Shown piece after piece: positions 48,174 to 57,446 of a stretch of DNA of 64,000 nt (the first letter of the stretch is position 1; the number at the start of each line of letters is the position of its first letter). A model generated the notes under the pieces. It was not told the DNA's origin, did no database searches, and was given only the letters and a program-made list of their open reading frames with translations. The position numbers and the translations under genes were made by a program. The stretch covers positions 19,529,399 through 19,593,398 of the forward strand of contig NC_030857.1 of the NCBI RefSeq assembly GCF_000208745.1. The letters run 5' to 3'. Source of the stretch: Theobroma cacao. Its lineage: Eukaryota; Streptophyta; Magnoliopsida; Malvales; Malvaceae.

Positions 48174-49563
48174 AGGTTTAGGTTTAGGTTTAGGGTTTCG
48201 CGTTTCGGGTTTTGAGTTTCGGGTTTCAAGTTTTGAGGTTTTGAGTTTTAAGGTTTTGGGGTTTGGGGTTCGAGGTTTTGAGGTTTTGAGGTTAGGGTTT
48301 AGGGGTTGAGGGTTGAGGGTTTGGGTTTGGGTTTAGGGTTTGGGTTTAGGTTTGGGTTTAGGGTTTAGGGGTTTGGGGTTTGGGGTTAAGGTTTAAGGGT
48401 TAGTGGTTAGGGTTAGGGGTTAGGGGTTAGGGTTAAGGGTTAAGGTTTAGGGGTTAGGGGTTAGGGGTTAGGGGTTAGGGGNAGGGTTTAGGGTTTAGGG
48501 TTTAGGGTTTAGGGTTTAGGGTTTAGGGTTTAGGGTTTAGGGTTTAGGGTTTAGGGTTTAGGGTTTAGGGTTTAGGGTTTAGGGTTTAGGGTTTAGGGTT
48601 TAGGGTTTAGGGTTTAGGGTTTAGGGTTTAGGGTTTAGGGTTTAGGGTTTAGGGTTTAGGGTTTAGGGTTTAGGGTTTAGGGTTTAGGGTTTAGGGTTTA
48701 GGGTTTAGGGTTTAGGGTTTAGGGTTTAGGGTTTAGGGTTTAGGGTTTAGGGTTTAGGGTTTAGGGTTTAGGGTTTAGGGTTTAGGGTTTAGGGTTTAGG
48801 GTTTAGGGTTTAGGGTTTAGGGTTTAGGGTTTAGGGTTTAGGGTTTAGGGTTTAGGGTTTAGGGTTTAGGGTTTAGGGTTTAGGGTTTAGGGTTTAGGGT
48901 TTAGGGTTTAGGGTTTAGGGTTTAGGGTTTAGGGTTTAGGGTTTAGGGTTTAGGGTTTAGGGTTTAGGGTTTAGGGTTTAGGGTTTAGGGTTTAGGGTTT
49001 AGGGTTTAGGGTTTAGGGTTTAGGGTTTAGGGTTTAGGGTTTAGGGTTTAGGGTTTAGGGTTTAGGGTTTAGGGTTTAGGGTTTAGGGTTTAGGGTTTAG
49101 GGTTTAGGGTTTAGGGTTTAGGGTTTAGGGTTTAGGGTTTAGGGTTTAGGGTTTAGGGTTTAGGGTTTAGGGTTTAGGGTTTAGGGTTTAGGGTTTAGGG
49201 TTTAGGGTTTAGGGTTTAGGGTTTAGGGTTTAGGGTTTAGGGTTTAGGGTTTAGGGTTTAGGGTTTAGGGTTTAGGGTTTAGGGTTTAGGGTTTAGGGTT
49301 TAGGGTTTGGGTTTTGGGGTTTGGGGTTTTTGGGTTTGGGGTTTTTGGGTTTGGGGTTTTTGGTTTTGGGTTTTGGGTTTTGGGGTTTGGGGTTTTGGGT
49401 TTGGGGTTTGGGGTTTAGGGTTTGGGTTTGAGGTTTGGGGTTTGAGGTTTAGGGTTTGGGTTTGGGGTTTGGGGTTTAGGGGTTAGGGTTTAGGGTTAGG
49501 GGTTAGGGGTTAGGGTTAGGGGTTAGGGGTTAGGGGTTTAGGGGTTAGGGGTTAGGGTTAGGG
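48174..49563 (+). repeat. Telomere-repeat block T6, long perfect TTTAGGG array
   Basis: This 1.39-kb block is variant-rich on the left (48174-48481), then has about 826 bp of perfect TTTAGGG (48483-49308, about 118 units), then TTTGGGG/TTAGGGG variants up to the E8 T-run. An undetermined base N at 48482 sits exactly where the perfect run begins. It is by far the longest block in the window. Confidence 0.95.
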
Positions 49564-49600
49564 TTTTTTTTTTTTTTTTTTTTTATGCTGGAAGTTTCCT

Positions 49601-49618
49601 CAGGGCCCAGCTACCCTG
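49601..49618 (-). other. E8 3'-terminal hairpin HP1
   Basis: CAGGG, loop TAGCTGGG, CCCTG on -; a perfect stem. AATAAAA lies a few bases upstream, a plausible polyadenylation signal. Confidence 0.6.
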
Positions 49619-49874
49619 TGAAGATTTTATTAATTATCGAAAAATTGAAGAACAGTAGGGAGGGGGACGTAAACCGAACCTCCAGAATTACATGAGATTG
49701 AAAAGAGTTAATGAAAGCACCTAGTGAGGAAAATGTAATTTTATGTGCATAGTTATGATTGCAAACATAAAATTGAATCATTTTCCTATTACAAGAATTT
49801 ATATAATCCCTAAAAGATAACAGATAAAAATAAATTAAGAGTACCACTCCTTTACATTTATTTAAATCGTACAT
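49611..49874 (-). CDS. E8 candidate ORF3 (87 codons)
   Basis: It overlaps the ORF2 stop by 17 nt (MYDLNKCKGVVLLIYF) and ends KIFTG at the TAG in the HP1 loop. It shares about half its residues with E1 and E9 at the same place. My hand count against E9 over 64 codons gives about 11, 11 and 15 differences at codon positions 1, 2 and 3, only a weak third-position excess. It could be coding or simply conserved 3' UTR. Confidence 0.32.
   Translation of the reverse strand: MYDLNKCKGVVLLIYFYLLSFRDYINSCNRKMIQFYVCNHNYAHKITFSSLGAFINSFQSHVILEVRFTSPSLLFFNFSIINKIFTG
49728..49786 (-). other. E8 3'-UTR hairpin HP2
   Basis: The outer arms GGAAAATG/CATTTTCC (8 bp) and inner arms AATTTTATG/CATAAAATT (9 bp) are separated by a small internal loop, with a TGCA/TGCA apical stem. 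Confidence 0.7.
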
Positions 49875-52800
49875 AAGGTAAATTTAATTTGTCTAACCTA
49901 AGAATTCCTCTAAACTTACCCTCGACTTCTGTAAATACCTGCAGGTTGTGATGCTTATGTCCCTGATTAGAGAGATAGTCAGCAGCATGATTCCCTTCTC
50001 TGTATATGTGTGATAACCGAAAAGTGAGCCCATTCAAACATTTGCGGATGGAGGCCAATAAATAACGAGTTTGATATGAACCTTGATGTCCCTCATGTAT
50101 CATTTGGACAACTATTTTCGCATCCATTTCTATCCAAATACGAGATACATTATACTCAACACTTAATACCAGACCTCGATGTAAAGCCATTAACTCTGCC
50201 TGCAACGAGTTAGCCGGTCCAAAATTTTCAGAGAAACCGAAAATTAAGTTACCTGTATGGTCTCGAAGAAGTCCCCCGCCAGCAGCATTCTGGAAAGCAT
50301 CCTTAGAACTACCATCGACATTCAACTTAAATTCACCTATCGACGGTTTTTGCCAAGATATTAATCTTGGAGTAATCTGTAATCCTTGTTGGAAATGTAA
50401 TCCCCACATCTGTGCTATCTGAAAGTCTCATTTCCATTGCCAACGTTGGAATTGCCGCCCACAAAATAATTGATGGATAAGTTTTAGAATACGCCAAATC
50501 ACTCGGTCCGAATACATGCCCATGTTCCTATGCTTAGCATCATTCCTTTCAACCCATAGGAACCAAAAAATAAATATAGGCAGTAATGTGCGTATATGGC
50601 CCGGCTTTGCATAATCGCCAGAATATGTCCATGCCCAGATTATTTGAGCAACATTTTGCGGATGAATAACAGAGATGAAGTAGAGTTTCCTCTGAAGTAC
50701 AGCATTGGCATTTAGATGCAAGTTGGAACCCTTTATTTTTCAACCTCATCTCCACTGGAATCCAGTTGTTAATTAGCCTCCAAAGAAAAAAGGATGTTGT
50801 TAATGGGATGCTCTTATGCCAAATAATATTATAAACAGGGTTCACAGATTTTCGTTGGCGAATCAACTCCCATGCACTTTTAGTTGAAAATTGCCCATCT
50901 GAGGTAGGAACCCAATATGCAACATCTGCCTTAGATGTATCAATCGGTATTTTCAGAATCTCCCCAATATGTTCATCTGGCAACACCATTTTAAGTTTGT
51001 CTACATCCCATTTACCCCTGTCAAAAAAATAGCAAACTTTGGTCATGGATGCATTAAATGAAGGAAATCGAGTTACCAGAGGTTCGTTCCCCATCCAGCA
51101 GTCATGCCAAAAAAATATCTGTCCTTTGCCAATCCGCCATCTCATGTTCTGATCAGTAATCTCACGACTAGCTATCATACGTTTCCAAGTCATCGAATCA
51201 TGAAGTTTCGGTTGGACATGTCCTGGAATCTGACCACCACAATATTTTTGTCTCATAAATTCTGTCCACAAACTATTACAAGTCTGAAAACGCCACCACA
51301 GTTTCAAACCGAAAGCCGCAAAAACATCAGTTATATTTCTAATATTTAAACCACCCTCAGATGATGGGAAAATGACTTGCTGCCAAGAGGTCCAATGCAT
51401 CCTCTTATTACCTGCCGAATCTCCCCACAAAAAATTATTAAACAATCTCTCAATTTTCTCAACAACACAAGCAGGAGGTTTAAGAACTTGGAGCAAATAA
51501 ATGGGTAAAGAAGATAACACACTTCGCAATAAAGTGATACGCCCACCTGGGGACAAAATTTTGTTCTCCCATCCTGAGACACGCTCCCTAATTTTATCAA
51601 TCAAATCATCAAATAAAACTACCTTCTTAGGCCCTTTATAGAGCGGGGCTCCCAAATAAGTGATAGGAAGACAACGATGCATGAAGCCTGTAGTTTGGGC
51701 TATGATTTGGCGCCTAGAGAGAGCCAAATTCCTATGAGTGATGAAGCAGCTCTTTTGGTGATTAACACGTTGTCCAGAAACTGCCTCATATTCCTGTAAA
51801 AATGACAGTACTTTCTGCAAGGATGACTTAGCTCCATTAGAAAAAATAATTACATCATCCGCAAATGCAAGGTGGCTCACCAGCATCGAGCAGTTTGACA
51901 AATAGTGAATTGAAGGATATCTGACATAAATATCATTTAATCCTCTGGATAAGTATTCAGCAGCCAAGACAAATAACTGAGGAGAGATAGAATCACCTTG
52001 ACGCAAACCTCTTTCGGATTTAAAGTATCCTGCTGTCTTACCATTGATCAACACCGAAAACCAACAATTGGCAATACACCTTTTGATCATTCCAATCCAC
52101 TGTGAGCAAAAACCGAATTGCTGCAGCATTTTGTACAAAAAATTCCATTCCATACGGTCATATGCTTTCATCATGTCCAATTTAATTGCAATATTGCCCC
52201 CTCTTGCCTTTTGATCAATTCGTCCAATCAATTCTTGAGCAAGCAGAATATTATCACTAATCAAACGCCCTCCCACAAATCCACTTTGATTTTCTGAAAT
52301 TATATAAGGCAGAATCTTACCCAACCGAGACGCCATAACTTTTGTCACAATTTTATTCAAGACTGTGCAAAGACTAATTGGCCTAAAATCACTCCATTTT
52401 GATGCATTGGCAGTTTTGGGCAGTAACACAAGGGTGGTTGAAGTCACTCCCCTAGGCATGTCCGCTCCATGAAAAAAATCTACAACCGCTGTATGAAGAT
52501 CTGTTGCTATAATACTCCAACACTGTTGATAAAAACAAGAGGAAAAACCATCCGGGCCCGCCACACTATCCTTATCAATGTCAAAGACAGCTTCTTTAAT
52601 TTCTTGCAATGTTGGCACTGCACATAAAATTCCATTATCGGATTCAGAGACAATAGAAGGAATAATAGAAGCATTAAACTTGGTCATGTCACATTGTTCT
52701 GCCTGCATGAGAGAGGAGAAAAACGGGACAGCTGAATCTTGTATTTCCTGCGGTTCCTCCAACCACTCGCCCGCTGGATTTTCTATTTTGAAAATGTGGC

Positions 52801-53899
52801 TTTTAACTCTCTTTTTTTGGACTCTCATGTGAAAAAATCTGGTATTTCTTTCCCCTTCCACAATCCACTTTATACCTGATTTTTGCTGCCAAAAAGTTTC
52901 TTCTATACTGAGCAGTTGATTAAGTTTTGCATATGACTTATTCAAGGCCATTTGATTAGCCATAGATGGCTCCTGCTGAAACATAATCTCACTGTCTTCT
53001 GCTTGTTTTTCTGCTTCCTTAAGATTGCTGAAGATGTCACCAAATACTACCTTATTCCACCATTTTAAATGTTGCTTCAGCCTTAGTTGTTTCCTCCAAA
53101 AAGCGATTAATCCTTTCCCCGGAATCGGTTGCTGCCAGTTTGCTTCCACACTTTGCTTGAACCCATGGTGATGAATCCAGGCATGTAAGAAACGGAAGGA
53201 TGATGGAGATTTCTCAATTGATCTCGAACACGAGAGTAATAATGGGCAGTGGTCAGAGCCATCCCTGTTCAAGTGTTGAACCCGAGTGATTGGCAGGCAA
53301 TGTAACCATTGATGGTTGTACACCACTCTATCTAACCTCTGGAACATGTGGTTGTTTGTCCATGTATATGGATTACCTTCAAAACCACCATCTACTAAGC
53401 CACAGTCCAACAAAGCTGTTGCAAAATCTTCCATAGATCCCCCATGTGGGATGGCACCGTATAATCTCTCCTCTTTTTTCAGTATGGCATTAAAGTCTCC
53501 CCCTACTAGCCATGGTCCTTGGATATCTGCAGACAAAGTTCTTAAACAATCCCAGAGTGACATTCTTTCGGACCTTGTGCATTTAGCATAAACAAAAGTA
53601 GCCAAGATGGGAAATTCTAGCCACGGAAATGATAAACTGACATGTAGACATTGATTATGATTCAATAACACTTCACAAACAATATCATACGAATGAAAGA
53701 GCCATATTTTTTGAGAGCAGTTAGATATCACCTTTTCATAACCCATTTTTCTCCTAAAAAACTCTGCTTTGCTAACATCCACCATAGGTTCCAGAATAGC
53801 AAGCAATTTTATTTTGTGCATGAGCTGTAATTTTTTTAGTCTTCTTTGTACTTCCTTTCCCTTGATGCCTCTCACATTCCACACAAGTGTACTGATCAT
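49858..53899 (-). pseudogene. E8 ORF2: endonuclease-RT-zf-RVT-RNase H, two lesions
   Basis: The product nicks target DNA and reverse-transcribes the element RNA. The ATG at 53899 gives MISTLVWNVRG. Endonuclease residues visible are N8, E37, Y104, D135 and N137 (GGDFN), D190, D216 and H217. The RT (about 470-760) has FRPISLC, NQSGFVGGRL, DMMKAYDRM, RQGDSISPQ and LAFADDVIIF near residue 680. zf-RVT starts near 50930. RNase H (49858-50409) keeps NVDGSS, QAELMAL, EMDAK and AADYLS. Lesion 1: about 62 nt missing after SEETLLH near 50695, shifting the frame. Lesion 2: TGA for Gly after WQWK near 50427. The 4042-nt span plus 62 equals 4104, exactly the E9 length. Confidence 0.92.
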
Positions 53900-56790
53900 G
53901 ATCTGGTTCTAGCGGCAAAACTTACTGAGATAGAATCATCATCAGAGATCCCATCATTCTCCCCCACATCCACTGCTTCCTTCGAGGCAAGATTGATTAT
54001 TTTTCCAAGTGAAACTGCCGTATCCGAGTGTCTCCTTAATCGCACCAGCGGATGAACTTCAAACTCTGCAGAAGGAAGTCCTGATACAGAAGGAACATTG
54101 CTCATTTCTTTATTGAGAGAACACTTACCCGATGCTGACTCGAAATTGGGCGGGTTATCTTCATTTTCTTCTATCTTTTCATGTGAACAGGCTGGTTCTC
54201 GAATATTCCCAACTAATTGCCGCGATTGACTTTCACCTTGGGCTTCCATTGGACTGTACTCACCATTTCCTTCTAACAAAGTCACTGACATATTTTGACC
54301 CCTGTACCCACTCTCCGACATTTGTAGTCCCTCCCCATGTCTAAGAGTTGCGTCCTCCATAAAATAATTCTTTTCACCTGTACTTGCTTGCAAAAATTCC
54401 TGCACCGCTATCCCATCACCCTCTGCGGACACTGTTTGGTTCAGAATCCTCGCACCCGTGATACATGTTTGGTCCTGCTGAGCGTGCATGTCGCGTTCTA
54501 CTTCTGATGCTTTCACCATATGCAAAGGCACCCGGTCACAAGCCCTTTCTGGACAAAACGCATCCTCACCATGCGGACCAGGTTCTGCCGCACCACCTGT
54601 CTGCTTTTGTTTATTTTTTTCCGTTTTCTTTATTTTCCTCGACCCACTCTCTGGCATCTGCCGTCCTTCACTCTGCCATGAAGCTTTTTCCTGCATTGAA
54701 AGTACATTAAAGGAATTTTTTAATTGCTGAGCTCTGCCTACAGTTTCAGCTTCCTGCCGCAACATCCCATCATCATCTGCAATCACAGTTAATTCTTTAT
54801 CCCTCAGCCCCGTGGCTTTTTCTATTTGCTCACCATGCACATAGGATGAAGGACGTGAAACTGAGTATTCTACTGCTGGTGCGAACTGTCCTTCACTCCC
54901 GATCAACATTGTATCGTTCACTGCCCGATCAAATGAGCTTTTCTGGATTTTTCCTTTCTTATTATTTTGATTTATTCTCTTGCCTAGACATTCCTCTTCC
55001 TTTTGCTCTAGATTGCCAGTAGCTGATGCACATTCAACAGGTTCCTCCGCATTGCCTACCTGCCCAGAACCATTCATTAACCTCCCAGCGACTGGCTGCA
55101 GCGATTTAGTAGGCTCTGCATCGCTCGTCACCGACACCAATGTTCTCTCCCCATGCTTTCTTCCCAAGTTATGTTTACCTACAGCCGATGTCCCCTCAAA
55201 CCTCTTACTATCAACTGCCCGTGGACTTAAAGAATCTGGTGCAACATGCTCTACAAACCTCATCTCGTTTTCTCTTGCGACTATTCCCGATGCACTCTTC
55301 TCCCCATGCACATAGCCAGATTGTTGTTCTGCATTTCTAGTCCTCTGATCGCCTTCCGTTTCATTCATCTTCATGTCCTCATCTTCTTGCTGTTTTCCAT
55401 TCCCACTCATTTCATTTGCAATTTTATTTCCACCCAGAGTAATATTGTTGACTAACACTGCATGTCCCTGTTTTTCAGTTCGAGTCTGAGCCACTTCTCC
55501 ATCTCCCGCGATAGTTTGAAACCTGTTGAACACTGGAACACCAGAGTTCTCAAGGTCTTGATCTGACCTTAGTTCCCTACCATGCCGATCCTTTGCACCA
55601 CTGATGCCAACTTTGCCCACGGCTTGCCAACGTCGGGGCTGTTTATCTGGTTCTTCCGTGCACAAGTTTTTTTCTTTTTCCAAATGATCTCCTGCATCCC
55701 CTTCCACCTTCTTTCCTCCATCAGTCCGTGTTGATGGCACTACCGGCAGCTTTTCTATACCTTTGTTTTGTGGTTTACCAGATTTTGGTTTATTCCCCAA
55801 CACAATGCATTCAACTTCTTTGTGCCCTACGTGACAACAGTGATCACAATAATCTGGCATCCTTGCGAACTCCACTTTCTGAGAATAACCCCCCGTGACT
55901 GCTCCCGTTTCTCTATTTCGAATCACTATCCAGACTTCCTCTACAGGCGGCTGTCGACAATCAAACTCCACACAGATCCTTGCTACACTTGGGCGAGATC
56001 CGTTCGCTGTTGCCTCGTCCACATAAAGCGGTTTGCCTACCGTTTTAGCTATCAACATCAAAGCCGATTTTTCATACAGGTGAGCCTTGAGATTAGGAAA
56101 AGAGATCCAAACCGGGACCAAAGCTGATTCCTTTTCCGCTTCAAAATCTGGGTTCCATTTAAACACTCTCATTTTTTGATTCAAAATAAACCACTGCTGC
56201 TTGACCCAAAGGCGATTAAAATCTTGTTCATTGGACAAGTGTATCAAAACATGCTTATAGTCCATCCACCGGATCTCATATGCACCCGATAAGCCTATTC
56301 CTTTAAACGCTTGTCTTATGTCCTGCAATTTGGGCATGCGAGTGAATTTTCCAACTAGAGAGTGGACGAAAGGACGAGCCAAAATCTGGATCTCATCTTC
56401 ATAAAACATGGCGGCTGGTCTATCTTTGTATGTGCTTGGGTTCCTTGTGGGTGGGATTACAGGAGGCTTTTCTCCTGTTGCTATTGACAGGAACGATTTT
56501 TTTATTGCCCTAGGGGATAAAGGTTGGTGGTTTTCTTCTGGGAGGGCTTGTGGGAAGCCATGGTTAACTGGCGGCTGTAGATTTCCTTCTCGTATGGCGT
56601 GGGGGAAGCCATTGTTTTGTGACGGTTGAAGGTTGTTTGGTGGCAGACGGTTGTGGGTTACCCCGATCTGCATGGAAAGTGGTGTGGTGGCCGGCAGGGA
56701 GGTACTGGCAGGGTCCGGCGGCCTACCGGCGGCCATTCCTTGAGAGTGTGGGAGGGGCGGAAAGTGAGAAAAGTTGAGAGCGTTTTCCAC
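53896..56790 (-). CDS. E8 ORF1, intact DUF4283 and CCHC zinc-knuckle protein
   Basis: Plant LINE ORF1 proteins bind element RNA. The frame is open for 964 codons from GTG 56790; the first ATG is codon 19 (56736, MAAGRPPDP), giving 946 aa, and I favour that start. A 17-residue N-terminal duplication (NLQPSQNNGF, NLQPPVNHGF) covers about 53-86. The DUF4283-like fold lies at about 130-285 (YEIRWMDYKHVLIHLS, PVWISFPNL). The CCHC knuckle has C315, C318, H323 and C328. A hydrophilic, probably disordered linker of about 500 residues follows. The C-terminal conserved block contains RRHSDTAVSLGKI, SDDDSIS and AARTRS. Its TGA overlaps the ORF2 ATG (53896-53899), favouring reinitiation. No lesion is seen. 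Confidence 0.9.
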   Translation of the reverse strand: MENALNFSHFPPLPHSQGMAAGRPPDPASTSLPATTPLSMQIGVTHNRLPPNNLQPSQNNGFPHAIREGNLQPPVNHGFPQALPEENHQPLSPRAIKKSFLSIATGEKPPVIPPTRNPSTYKDRPAAMFYEDEIQILARPFVHSLVGKFTRMPKLQDIRQAFKGIGLSGAYEIRWMDYKHVLIHLSNEQDFNRLWVKQQWFILNQKMRVFKWNPDFEAEKESALVPVWISFPNLKAHLYEKSALMLIAKTVGKPLYVDEATANGSRPSVARICVEFDCRQPPVEEVWIVIRNRETGAVTGGYSQKVEFARMPDYCDHCCHVGHKEVECIVLGNKPKSGKPQNKGIEKLPVVPSTRTDGGKKVEGDAGDHLEKEKNLCTEEPDKQPRRWQAVGKVGISGAKDRHGRELRSDQDLENSGVPVFNRFQTIAGDGEVAQTRTEKQGHAVLVNNITLGGNKIANEMSGNGKQQEDEDMKMNETEGDQRTRNAEQQSGYVHGEKSASGIVARENEMRFVEHVAPDSLSPRAVDSKRFEGTSAVGKHNLGRKHGERTLVSVTSDAEPTKSLQPVAGRLMNGSGQVGNAEEPVECASATGNLEQKEEECLGKRINQNNKKGKIQKSSFDRAVNDTMLIGSEGQFAPAVEYSVSRPSSYVHGEQIEKATGLRDKELTVIADDDGMLRQEAETVGRAQQLKNSFNVLSMQEKASWQSEGRQMPESGSRKIKKTEKNKQKQTGGAAEPGPHGEDAFCPERACDRVPLHMVKASEVERDMHAQQDQTCITGARILNQTVSAEGDGIAVQEFLQASTGEKNYFMEDATLRHGEGLQMSESGYRGQNMSVTLLEGNGEYSPMEAQGESQSRQLVGNIREPACSHEKIEENEDNPPNFESASGKCSLNKEMSNVPSVSGLPSAEFEVHPLVRLRRHSDTAVSLGKIINLASKEAVDVGENDGISDDDSISVSFAARTRS

Positions 56791-56806
56791 TTTTTTTTTT
56801 TTTTTT

Positions 56807-57149
56807 CGTGTTTAGGGTTTAGGGTTTGGTTTAGGGGTTTAGGGTTTAGGGTTTTAGGGTTTTAGGGTTTAAGGGTTTAGGGTTAAGGGTTTAGGGTTTA
56901 GGGTTTAGGTTTAGGGTTTAGGGTTTTAGGGGTCAGGGGTCAGGGGTCAAGGGTCAGGGGTCAGGGTTCAGGGTTCAAGGTTCAGGGTTTTAGGGNAGGG
57001 TTTAGGGTTTAGGGTTTAGGGTTTAGGGTTTAGGGTTTAGGGTTTAGGGTTTAGGGTTTAGGGTTTAGGGTTTAGGGTTTAGGGTTGTGGGTCTAGGGTT
57101 TAGGGTTTAGGGTTTAGGGTTTAGGGTTTAGGGTTTAGGGTTTTTGGGG
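56807..57149 (+). repeat. Telomere-repeat block T7
   Basis: About 340 bp of mostly canonical TTTAGGG with a TCAGGGG/TTCAGGG patch at 56935-56990, an N at 56996, and a canonical run up to the E9 T-run. The patch matches 18310-18350 in block T2. Confidence 0.92.
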
Positions 57150-57192
57150 TTTTTTTTTTTTTTTTTTTTTTTTTTTAAGCTGGAAGTTCTCG

Positions 57193-57210
57193 CAGGACCT
57201 AGCTATCCTG
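57193..57210 (-). other. E9 3'-terminal hairpin HP1 with compensatory pair
   Basis: CAGGA, loop TAGCTAGG, TCCTG on -. The innermost pair is A-T where the consensus has G-C, with both arms changed together. Confidence 0.65.
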
Positions 57211-57316
57211 TTGAATTTTATTAATTATTCAAAAATTAAGGACAATAGGGAGGGGGGCATAACCTAACCTCCAGAGTTACACGGGATTGAAAAAAGTTAC
57301 GAAAAGTACCTAATAA

Positions 57317-57374
57317 GGAAAATGTAATTTTTTGTGCATATTTGTGAATGCAATCAAAAAATTGAAACACTTCC
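57317..57374 (-). other. E9 3'-UTR hairpin HP2 with compensatory pair
   Basis: The inner arms AATTTTTTG/CAAAAAATT (9 bp) differ from E8 (AATTTTATG/CATAAAATT) by a paired change. The outer arms retain GGAA/TTCC and TGT/ACA, and the apical stem is TGCAT/ATGCA. Confidence 0.7.
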
Positions 57375-57426
57375 TTGTTACAGGAGTTTAAATAATTACT
57401 AAAGAGAAATACGTAAAAGTAAATTA

Positions 57427-57439
57427 GGAGTACTACTCC
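57427..57439 (-). other. Conserved palindrome just after the ORF2 stop (E9 shown)
   Basis: GGAGTAGTACTCC on - can fold as GGAGT/ACTCC around AGT. Identical or near-identical copies occur after the ORF2 stop in E2, E4, E5, E6, E7 and E8; E1 has a degraded version. It also encodes the GVVL part of candidate ORF3. Confidence 0.5.
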
Positions 57440-57446
57440 TTTACAT

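Larger units (their letters stand above)
49564..56790 (-). mobile_element. E8: nearly intact LINE copy, minus strand
   Basis: The T-run at 49564-49584 (21 nt) follows telomere repeats. The 5' end is GTGGAAAACG (56781-56790), then a 16-nt T-run, CGTG and canonical TTTAGGG. The body is 7.2 kb. ORF1 is open throughout. ORF2 has one 62-nt deletion and one stop. It is the second youngest-looking copy. Confidence 0.92.

Noticed and set aside
48483..49308. CRISPR-like regular repeat
   Set aside because: The period is 7 bp with no spacers; it is a plant telomere repeat.
54465..55455. Plus-strand open frames opposite E8 ORF1 (similar ones occur opposite E4, E5, E6 and E9)
   Set aside because: They are antisense shadows of ORF1 linkers; the minus-strand frame has the domains and continuity.
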